13,848 nt of DNA from an uncultured Bacillota bacterium (lineage in GTDB: Bacteria; Bacillota; Clostridia; Peptostreptococcales; Anaerovoracaceae). The notes under the pieces are model-generated. The model did no database searches and was not told the DNA's origin. It saw only the letters and a program-made list of their open reading frames with translations. The stretch lies in contig CAUDEQ010000051.1 in assembly GCA_958448635.1 (NCBI GenBank), positions 1 to 13,848 of the forward strand, read 5' to 3'. The position numbers were made by a program, and so were the translations under genes. Of the stretch, positions 6,574-12,000 are shown one piece after another (the stretch's first letter is position 1; the number at the start of each line of letters is the position of its first letter).

Positions 6574-7236
6574 TTATTTCTTCCTGTCCGACAGCAGCCA
6601 CGCCATCACATGCATGACCTGCTTAAACAGACCTCCATATATCATATCCTCGATTTCATCTGCCGTATGCTTCACCACATCCACGAATTCAGTCTCATCC
6701 AGAGCCTGCCCCGCCACCTTACGGCAGCCGGAAGCCCTGAAAACATATGCATAGTTGTCAGCTATGGTTGCATTGGACGGTATTTTCATCAGAAACTGCC
6801 AATCATCGGACTCATATCCCGTTTCTTCAAGAAGCTCGCGCTTTGCAGCCTCCAGAGCGTCCTCAGCAGGGACATTCTCTGCACGACTTCCATCGCCTGC
6901 CGATTCTTCCTCTCCATCGCCTGCCGAATATTCTATGCTGTCCTCTCCGCCGGCTGCCGAATATTCTCTGCCGTCCTTTCGCTCTATGCCTCCTGCCGGA
7001 AACTCCGTGGTGACCTCCTTTATGCCCTGACGAAACTGTCTGACGCATATATAATTTCCTTCTTCATCAGTAGCCACTATGATTGCATAATCCCGACGGC
7101 TGTAGCTGTAAAAAGGCCCCACATCTCTTCCGTCCGGGAATCTGTACGTCGATTCTCTGAAATCTATCCACCTGTTCTCCACTATATGCTTCGTTTCGAT
7201 TTCCTTCCATATCAAAGCTTCATCATTTCTCTTCAC
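6574..7236 (-). CDS. Nudix hydrolase (ADP-ribose pyrophosphatase-like) with an insertion in the Nudix box
   Basis: The N-terminal part (IVENRWIDFRESTYRFPDG, then YAIIVATDEEGNYICVRQFRQG) and TTEFPAGGIE match ADP-ribose/nucleoside-diphosphate-sugar pyrophosphatases. The catalytic helix EDALEAAKRELLEETGY is intact. Between the first Gly of the Nudix box and its first Glu, where five residues are normal, there are about 42, made of imperfect 9-11 residue repeats rich in E, Y, S, A, G and D. The reading frame is kept. Start choice: GTG 7236 has GAGAGGA 12 nt upstream; GTG 7257 and TTG 7215 are alternatives. The open frame reaches TTG 7278, but that falls at the predicted transcription start. First gene of the Nudix-LOG-HD-macrodomain set, with its promoter in the dispersed repeat. 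Whether the enzyme stays active with the insertion is unknown. Confidence 0.85.
   Translation of the reverse strand: MKRNDEALIWKEIETKHIVENRWIDFRESTYRFPDGRDVGPFYSYSRRDYAIIVATDEEGNYICVRQFRQGIKEVTTEFPAGGIERKDGREYSAAGGEDSIEYSAGDGEEESAGDGSRAENVPAEDALEAAKRELLEETGYESDDWQFLMKIPSNATIADNYAYVFRASGCRKVAGQALDETEFVDVVKHTADEIEDMIYGGLFKQVMHVMAWLLSDRKK
6865..6978 (-). repeat. in-frame tandem repeat inside the Nudix box coding region
   Basis: Two 33-bp units, each containing TGCCGAATATTCT and ending before TCCTCT, plus a shorter 24-bp relative, lie within about 6880-6970. They encode EYSAAGGEDSI, EYSAGDGEE and ESAGDGSRAE. The units are multiples of three, so slippage or recombination changes the loop length without a frameshift. 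Confidence 0.8.
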
Positions 7237-7239
7237 GAT

Positions 7240-7336
7240 AATTATACATCCTCTCACGCTTAAAACATTTCTCTGCAATCCATTATACCATTAAAACCAC
7301 TCGTCTGCATATCACCTTATAAAATCCATGATATTG
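7240..7336 (-). repeat. dispersed ~97-bp repeat, copy A, with promoter-like TATAAT
   Basis: About 90% identical (roughly 10 differences, one of them a 1-base gap) to 13498-13593, in the same orientation. Read on the minus strand it contains TGGTATAATGG, an extended -10 (TATAAT at 7287-7282), without a clear -35. Transcription would start near 7275, just before the Nudix gene. The shared block extends beyond the -10 into the leader (GTGAGAGGATGTA), so it holds promoter and 5' leader together. Confidence 0.8.
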
Positions 7337-7362
7337 GATTGAAAGATTGTTCCCCATAAAAT

Positions 7363-7416
7363 AAAAACCGGCGCCCTGTATTTCTGTCAGAAACAGACGC
7401 CGGGAAGCCGGTTTTT
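7363..7416 (-). terminator. intrinsic terminator of the CoA-transferase/transporter operon
   Basis: Strong GC-rich structure: on the minus strand a CCGGCG/CGCCGG stem with further inner CTGT/ACAG pairing is followed by TTTTTATTTTA. An alternative 10-bp pairing, AAAAACCGGC (7363-7372) with GCCGGTTTTT (7407-7416), makes it symmetric, so it could also work on the plus strand. It starts about 37 nt after the transporter stop codon and separates this operon from the Nudix promoter. Confidence 0.88.
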
Positions 7417-7452
7417 ATATTGAAAATATTTGATGAGTGGCTTTTACCGATT

Positions 7453-8310
7453 TTAACATACGATGAAGCCTGCGAACAGGAAGGCTATCGTAGCCAAAGC
7501 CGCTGGCAACAGGCAGTACGGCAGCTGTGAAAGCGCATGATCCATATTCTCTATCTTGCAGACTGCTGATGTGAATACAGTGGCATCAGAGTAGAAGCAT
7601 GCGTGGCTTCCGAAGCATCCTCCGCATCCAATAGCTGCCAGAATGATATACGGGTCGCATCCGATGCTTAATGCCAGCGGAACAATAATCGGAACCATAA
7701 CTGCGGGAACGCCCCAGTTGCTGCCTGTTGTAAATGAAAGTGCTCCTACCAGCACGAAGACAATCGCAGGGAATAATACTGGGCTGAGTATGCCTCCTAC
7801 CGCTCCACTGATATATTCCGGCATCTCCATGGCTACGAGGGCATCTCTTACCATAAAAGCTCCCACGATGATTATTACAGGGGAGATCATGTTCTTAAAG
7901 CCCGTCATACAGCATTTGCAGAAATCAGAGAACGTCATTATCTTCAAAGGAATATACATGATGGCCGCAACTCCTATAGCTATCATTGCGCCCTCCATGA
8001 ACATGCCCCTTATGGCCCATACAACGAGAATAACCAACGGAATAATAAACATAAGCGATTTCCACGCAGGAACATTCTCATCATCGTCATCTATTTCCCC
8101 TACATTGAGAGGTGCGCTTATGTCGCTGTATACTCTTCCGCCTCCGTCTACTCTCTCATAAGCCTTTTTCATGGTACCCAGCTTAGGCAGCAGTCCTGCA
8201 GAAAACAGTCCCACCACCAGTATGGCGGCCATTGAATAGAACATGTACGGTATTACATGCAGATAATTCGACATGGCAGACCCTGTGAAATTAAGCGATT
8301 CCTCCGCCAT
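7453..8310 (-). CDS. NhaC-family transporter, C-terminal part (after an in-frame TGA)
   Basis: A hydrophobic protein segment of 285 residues with about six to seven membrane helices, an acidic cytoplasmic loop (GEIDDDDENVPAWK), and motifs typical of the second half of NhaC-type secondary transporters: PVIIIVGAFMVRDAL, SFTTGSNWGVPAVMVPI and CGGCFGSHACFYSDATV. It is in the same frame as the N-terminal part, separated only by TGA 8337-8335 and eight sense codons. The ATG at 8310 has only a weak ribosome site, so independent translation is doubtful. Last gene of the operon before the terminator. No other frameshift or stop is seen, which argues for a recent nonsense change, a sequencing error, or read-through rather than an old pseudogene. 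Family is fairly sure; ion or substrate is unknown. Confidence 0.75.
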   Translation of the reverse strand: MAEESLNFTGSAMSNYLHVIPYMFYSMAAILVVGLFSAGLLPKLGTMKKAYERVDGGGRVYSDISAPLNVGEIDDDDENVPAWKSLMFIIPLVILVVWAIRGMFMEGAMIAIGVAAIMYIPLKIMTFSDFCKCCMTGFKNMISPVIIIVGAFMVRDALVAMEMPEYISGAVGGILSPVLFPAIVFVLVGALSFTTGSNWGVPAVMVPIIVPLALSIGCDPYIILAAIGCGGCFGSHACFYSDATVFTSAVCKIENMDHALSQLPYCLLPAALATIAFLFAGFIVC

Positions 8311-8334
8311 GAATATTCCGGCGAAATATACTCC

Positions 8335-8820
8335 TCAGGAGCTTACAGGCACCATTATACATACAGGTGCAGCTGTTGAATCCAACACATATGCAAGAGC
8401 TTCTCTTGGCACCTTATTCCTGTCAGCTGTTTTCTTCATGGCAGCACCAACTGTTCCTATGTTCGATACGTCTCCTATGAAGAAGCACAGCCCCCGCACA
8501 AAAGTGCTTAAAAGTGACCTTCTCCTGTTGGTTGCAAATCTCAGGATGTACTGCGTAAGGGCATCTACACCGCCTGAATTAGTTACAAGCTCTATAAATA
8601 CACCTATAAATATAGTGAGACACACAACCCATACGGTATCTGCATTCATCAGAACTGAATACATTCCATCTACTGCAGGGCTGAAAAAATCAACACCATA
8701 CATCAATACATAACATAGCCCCGCACCGATTATAAGTGCCGAAAAAGTTTTCTTAGTTATTACTGCCCACACTATTATCACTATCGGTGGAAGCAAACAT
8801 AACCATTCCATTCCTCCCAT
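8335..8820 (-). CDS. NhaC-family transporter, N-terminal part, ending at in-frame TGA
   Basis: 161 residues with about four hydrophobic segments (WLCLLPPIVIIVWAVI, FSALIIGAGLCYVLMY, VWVVCLTIFIGVFIELV, and one near FVRGLCFFIGDVSN). SNIGTVGAAMKKTADRNKVPREALAYVLDSTAAPVCIMVPVSS is the central region conserved in NhaC-like Na+/H+ antiporters and amino-acid/cation exchangers of the ion transporter superfamily. Homologues continue through this point, usually with Trp at the place of the TGA as far as I recall, so TGG to TGA is the simplest explanation. ATG 8820 has an excellent AAAGGAG site. It follows the second CoA-transferase by about 60 nt. With read-through the whole protein would be about 455 residues, a normal NhaC length. 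Likely imports the operon's substrate or exchanges it for product or Na+/H+. Confidence 0.75.
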   Translation of the reverse strand: MGGMEWLCLLPPIVIIVWAVITKKTFSALIIGAGLCYVLMYGVDFFSPAVDGMYSVLMNADTVWVVCLTIFIGVFIELVTNSGGVDALTQYILRFATNRRRSLLSTFVRGLCFFIGDVSNIGTVGAAMKKTADRNKVPREALAYVLDSTAAPVCIMVPVSS

Positions 8821-8882
8821 ACCTCTCTCCTTTCTTGATTGTAAGCTAAATACGCTAATTGTGATTGTATTTTATTAAGGTT

Positions 8883-10085
8883 TTATTTTTCAGGTATGCC
8901 TACCACTTCTTCTCTTATAAGTCTTTCGATTTCATCATTGGTATATCCGATTTCTTCCATCACCTTGATAGTGCTCTCTCCCAGCTTTGGAGAGCCTTTG
9001 TATATCTCTCCCTGCGTTTTGCTGTACTTTATCGGAATACCGAAGGTTTTCATTTCTCCTACATTGGTATCATCCACCGTTATCACCATATCTCTGGCTA
9101 TGAGCTGAGGATGCTCCAATGCTTCAAGCGGTGAAACGACTCCTGTTGCGGGAATATTGTATTTGTTGAATCTCTCTGTAAGCCAGCTTTCCGTTTTATC
9201 TGCCATGACCTTGCTTATCATTTCCGTAAAGCTCTCGTAATTCCTGACTCTGAGATCATTGGTGGAATATTTCGGATCATCTATCAGCTCCGGCATTTCC
9301 AGTGCATTGCAGAAATCAGGCCACATGCTTTCATCCGTTACAGTCACGGTTATGTATCCATCCTTGCAGTAATATGCATCATAAGGAACGATTTCCCTCG
9401 GCTTGGCGTTGCCTGTTCTGCTCACCTCTTTTCCGGTTAAAGCGTAAGTCAGAATAGCGTCATCGAGGATCGCGAACATGGTATCGAGCATTGCGACATC
9501 TATTCTTCTGCCTCTCCCCGTCTTGTTTTTATCGTAGCATGCGAGAACTATTGCAAAAGCAGCTGTCAACCCAGTAAAGCTGTCTCCCACCGAGGTTCCT
9601 GACCTCAATGGAGGTTCATGGGCAAAACCGGTCATATCCATATATCCGCACATGCTTTCTATGACGTTGTCATAGGCAGTATTTGCTCTAAGTGGTCCTG
9701 TCTGGCCGAATCCGGCGCTGGAAGCGAATATTATCTCAGGATTGATCTCCTTTGCCACTTCATATCCGATACCCAGCTTGTCCATGGTGCCGAATTTAAA
9801 GTTTTCTATCACCACGTCCACCTTCGCATAAAGCTTCTTTATCAGCTCCTTGCCGTCCTGTTTTCCCAAATCCACGGCAATGCCTTCCTTGTTTCTGTTA
9901 TATGTGGCGAAATATCCACTCTCCCCATCTTCTGTATATGGGCTCCAGAATCTCGACTGATCGCCTCCATCGACTCTTTCCACCTTTATTACTCTGGCGC
10001 CGTAATCAGCAAGGTTCATCGTACCATATGGTCCGTTATACGCCTGTGTAAAATCAAGAACTGTGATTCCTTTCAGCGGTCCCAT
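8883..10085 (-). CDS. class III CoA-transferase (CaiB/BaiF family), catalytic Asp present
   Basis: About 400 residues, full length for formyl-CoA/carnitine CoA-transferases. It begins PLKGITVLDFTQAYNGPYGTMNLADYGARVIKVE, and contains NRNKEGIAVDL, ASSAGFGQTGPL and AYDNVIESMCGYMDMTG. The nucleophile region SGTSVGDSFTG carries the catalytic Asp (168 from this ATG, 169 from the in-frame TTG 10088), matching Asp169 of formyl-CoA transferase and CaiB, which forms the acyl-aspartyl and CoA-linked intermediates. GRGRRIDVAMLD follows. The ATG overlaps the upstream stop as TGATG, with AAGGGG about 10 nt before it, so the two CoA-transferases are translationally coupled, as is usual for subunits of one enzyme. 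Reaction: moving CoA from a donor thioester to a carboxylic acid. Substrates cannot be read from the sequence; the neighbouring hotdog lyase suggests a beta-amino or related acid. Confidence 0.9.
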   Translation of the reverse strand: MGPLKGITVLDFTQAYNGPYGTMNLADYGARVIKVERVDGGDQSRFWSPYTEDGESGYFATYNRNKEGIAVDLGKQDGKELIKKLYAKVDVVIENFKFGTMDKLGIGYEVAKEINPEIIFASSAGFGQTGPLRANTAYDNVIESMCGYMDMTGFAHEPPLRSGTSVGDSFTGLTAAFAIVLACYDKNKTGRGRRIDVAMLDTMFAILDDAILTYALTGKEVSRTGNAKPREIVPYDAYYCKDGYITVTVTDESMWPDFCNALEMPELIDDPKYSTNDLRVRNYESFTEMISKVMADKTESWLTERFNKYNIPATGVVSPLEALEHPQLIARDMVITVDDTNVGEMKTFGIPIKYSKTQGEIYKGSPKLGESTIKVMEEIGYTNDEIERLIREEVVGIPEK

Positions 10086-11296
10086 CAATTTTCATCCCCT
10101 TCACACATGATTATGCCTGCTTTGACAAGGGATGATAGTTCAGTACTACTGTATCCGATTTCCTTCATAATTGCTGCGGTATTTTCTCCAAGCAGGGGAG
10201 CGGAGCCCGTAGGAACATCCTCTATTCCACTGATTTTTATAGGTATTCCCGGCATTTTCAATGTGCCTAACGCTTTATCCTCCACCTGAACCACCATGTT
10301 TCTTGCATTCAACTGTTCGCTGTTAAACGCCTCGGCAACTGTGAGTACAGGGCCGCTCGGTATATTCAGCGGTCTGAGAGTCATTTCTATCTCCTGTCTC
10401 GTCATTGTTCCAAGCCTGTCGCTCAATATCTTCTGCAGTACCTTGATGTAGTTTTCCCCTCTCGATTCATTGGTCTGAAACCTGGGGTCCGAAAGCAGCT
10501 CGGGCATTTCCATAGCTTCACTGAATTTAGCCCACTGCGCATTCGTAGATACTACTGTAGATACATAACCGTCTTTTACCTTGAATGTGTCGTAAGGTGC
10601 TATCGCACGTGACTTGTTCCCTTCCCTTACAAATATTTCTCCCGTAAAGAGTTCATTTACGAGGATATCCTCCAGCGCTGTAAACATACAGTCTGTCGAT
10701 GAAACATCGATTTGCTGTCCAATACCGGTCTTATCTCTGGCCAGCAGCGCTGATACGATGGCCATTGCGAAAAATACTCCGCCAAACTGATTTGCCATTC
10801 TGGAGCCATGAGCTGTAGGAGGCGCTCCTTCATGTCCGGTGATGTCCATAAGCCCCGATACTGCTTCTGCTGTAAGATCGCTGCCTGCCGTATTACTCAA
10901 TGGCCCTGTTTTACCGAACCCTGTATGAGATGCGTATATTATGTCCGACTTCACCTTACAGGCGTCCTCATAAGCCAATCCACAGCTTTCCAGCTCGCCT
11001 GACGGGAATGAATCGCATACCACGTCTGCAGTTGATATCATTTTGAGGATGATTTCTTTGCCTTCTGTTGTTTTTCTGTCAACACACACGCTTTTTTTAC
11101 CGCGATTCATATATGCATGGTATGCGCTTCCCTTTTCATTTTTCGGAAATCTTCTTCTCATGGTATCGCCGCCGCTTTTGTGATCCTCGATCTTTATGAT
11201 TTCCGCTCCAAAGTCCGACAGCAGCATAGTTCCATAGCTTCCCATCTGTCCGGCTGTAAAGTCAATGATCCTTACTCCGTCTAAAATCTTTGCCAT
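10085..11296 (-). CDS. class III CoA-transferase homologue with catalytic Asp169 replaced by Asn
   Basis: 403 residues, same fold and length as its downstream neighbour and alignable throughout: ILDGVRIIDFTAGQMGSYGTMLLSDFGAEIIKIED, NRGKKSVCVDRK, ASHTGFGKTGPL, GLMDITGHEGAPP, GIGQQIDVSSTD. At the nucleophile position the neighbour has GTSVGDSFTG, and this protein has GSRMANQFGG, so residue 169 is Asn, not the Asp that CaiB and formyl-CoA transferase require. The frame is otherwise healthy. Heteromeric class III enzymes are known (for example benzylsuccinate BbsEF and malate SmtAB), so this may be a structural or substrate-binding subunit paired with the downstream protein. ATG 11296 has a GGGAGAG site. 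It lies 29 nt after the hotdog gene in the sigma-54 operon. Paralogue duplication followed by loss of the nucleophile is the simplest history. Confidence 0.88.
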   Translation of the reverse strand: MAKILDGVRIIDFTAGQMGSYGTMLLSDFGAEIIKIEDHKSGGDTMRRRFPKNEKGSAYHAYMNRGKKSVCVDRKTTEGKEIILKMISTADVVCDSFPSGELESCGLAYEDACKVKSDIIYASHTGFGKTGPLSNTAGSDLTAEAVSGLMDITGHEGAPPTAHGSRMANQFGGVFFAMAIVSALLARDKTGIGQQIDVSSTDCMFTALEDILVNELFTGEIFVREGNKSRAIAPYDTFKVKDGYVSTVVSTNAQWAKFSEAMEMPELLSDPRFQTNESRGENYIKVLQKILSDRLGTMTRQEIEMTLRPLNIPSGPVLTVAEAFNSEQLNARNMVVQVEDKALGTLKMPGIPIKISGIEDVPTGSAPLLGENTAAIMKEIGYSSTELSSLVKAGIIMCEGDEN

Positions 11297-11325
11297 ACTG
11301 CTCTCCCGTTCTGATTAAAATCACT

Positions 11326-11748
11326 TTATTTATGGATAACAAAAGTCACATCGCCTTTTACCGTAAGAATCGGCTCATCGAATACCTCTGAGCGATCCGT
11401 CTCCTTGTTGTATTCAGAGGTCTTATACATTTCATAGCCGTACAATCTCGATCTGTTTCCTTCCTCAATGAGCCAACAGATGATTTCTACGGCATCCAGC
11501 ATGTGTACCGGTCTGAGAATATTTCCCTCTGTACGAACGAAAAGCCCTCCATCTCCGTTATCTCTGATATTGCTCAGTTCAGTGCAGCAGTCGATGCATT
11601 TTTCCATGAGCTTGCAGCCTGAGATCATTTCTCCCGGATAATGCATATCTTCTCCGTTGATCGAAACTCTAAATCTCAGCTCTGTACATTCCTTACCCTT
11701 AACTACAGGGCTGATACGGTCTTTCATTTCAGCTTCTATTTTTGCCAT
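11326..11748 (-). CDS. small hotdog-fold protein resembling beta-aminoacyl-CoA ammonia lyases (Kal/Acl type)
   Basis: 140 residues. The order of motifs resembles 3-aminobutyryl-CoA ammonia lyase of lysine fermentation and beta-alanyl-CoA ammonia lyase: a strand RFRVSINGEDMHYPGEMISG (like the DAHY.GNLV.GA pattern), IDCCTEL (like GDVATEL), DGGLFVR, ILRPVHMLDAVEI (like FLAPVYAGDFIE), GNRSRLYGYEMYK, and DEPILTVKGDVTFV near the end. These enzymes add or remove ammonia across the double bond of an enoyl-CoA. The match is from memory of family patterns, and this protein is divergent (for example Cys-rich IDCC), so a related hydratase or thioesterase role is possible. ATG 11748 has AAAGGAG 8 nt upstream. 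It is the first gene after the sigma-54 promoter, which makes it a key enzyme of the pathway. Confidence 0.65.
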   Translation of the reverse strand: MAKIEAEMKDRISPVVKGKECTELRFRVSINGEDMHYPGEMISGCKLMEKCIDCCTELSNIRDNGDGGLFVRTEGNILRPVHMLDAVEIICWLIEEGNRSRLYGYEMYKTSEYNKETDRSEVFDEPILTVKGDVTFVIHK

Positions 11749-11776
11749 TTTGTCATCTCCTTTATAAAAAAATGTG

Positions 11777-11791
11777 CAACAACTGTTGTTG
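11777..11791. promoter_or_regulatory. perfect dyad in the operon leader
   Basis: CAACAAC-T-GTTGTTG is a perfect 7-bp-arm palindrome, lying between the predicted start of transcription (about 11796) and the ribosome site of the hotdog gene. On the minus strand it is followed by CACATTTTTTTAT. It may be an operator for a second regulator or a weak leader hairpin; the stem is AT-rich. Confidence 0.4.
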
Positions 11792-11805
11792 ATGACAATA
11801 ATAAA

Positions 11806-11821
11806 AGCAACGTTTATGCCA
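11806..11821 (-). promoter_or_regulatory. sigma-54 (-24/-12) promoter of the CoA-transferase operon
   Basis: Minus strand TGGCATAAACGTTGCT matches the consensus TGGCACRNNNNTTGCW at every specified base but one (T for C at position six), with the essential GG and GC separated by exactly 10 bp. Transcription would begin near 11796, about 48 nt before the hotdog gene start. The gene directly upstream encodes a sigma-54 activator. Confidence 0.9.
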
Positions 11822-11824
11822 ATT

Positions 11825-11852
11825 AAAAAAATGCTGAAAATTCAGCATTTTT
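11825..11852 (-). terminator. terminator between the activator gene and its target promoter
   Basis: AAAATGCTGAA is followed at once by its complement TTCAGCATTTT, and on the minus strand by a run of T then AATT. The stem is 11-12 bp with a 2-4 nt loop. It ends transcripts of the activator gene just before the sigma-54 promoter. The sequence on the plus strand also ends in T, so it may be bidirectional. Confidence 0.8.
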
Positions 11853-11873
11853 CTTGATTTTAAATGTGTCTCG

Positions 11874-11889
11874 GTTGTAATATCGCAAC
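11874..11889. promoter_or_regulatory. candidate upstream activator site 1
   Basis: GTTGCGATATTACAAC (minus strand) is an imperfect palindrome with GTTG/CAAC arms around ATAT. It lies about 55-70 bp upstream of the -24 element, a normal place for an enhancer site of a sigma-54 activator. A close relative lies at 11966-11981. Confidence 0.6.
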
Positions 11890-11938
11890 GCTTCTTTACA
11901 TATATGCACCATTATTATGGCAATACTGGCTATGAAAT

Positions 11939-11981
11939 GTTTATATTTCAACATTTATAGTTGAAGTTGTAATATGCAATC
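11939..11981. promoter_or_regulatory. candidate upstream activator sites 2 and 3
   Basis: GATTGCATATTACAAC at 11981-11966 shares ATATTACAAC and the TTGC arm with site 1. GTTGAAATATAAAC at 11952-11939 is a weaker relative keeping GTTG and the ATAT centre. They lie about 120-160 bp upstream of the sigma-54 promoter, directly after the activator gene. Site 2 is reasonably supported by repetition; site 3 is marginal. Confidence 0.5.
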
Positions 11982-12000
11982 TAGTTTCCGTTCCGCAACC

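Noticed and set aside
6610..7263. Plus-strand open frame of 217 codons
   Set aside because: Antisense to the Nudix gene, with Cys/Ser/Leu-rich content typical of a shadow frame.
8335..8337. TGA read as Trp by a changed genetic code
   Set aside because: TGA ends vanXY, the ligase, LOG and the first CoA-transferase, and TGG is used normally for Trp, so the standard bacterial code applies.
9618..10289. Plus-strand open frame of 223 codons
   Set aside because: Antisense to the two CoA-transferase genes; no motif and no convincing ribosome site.
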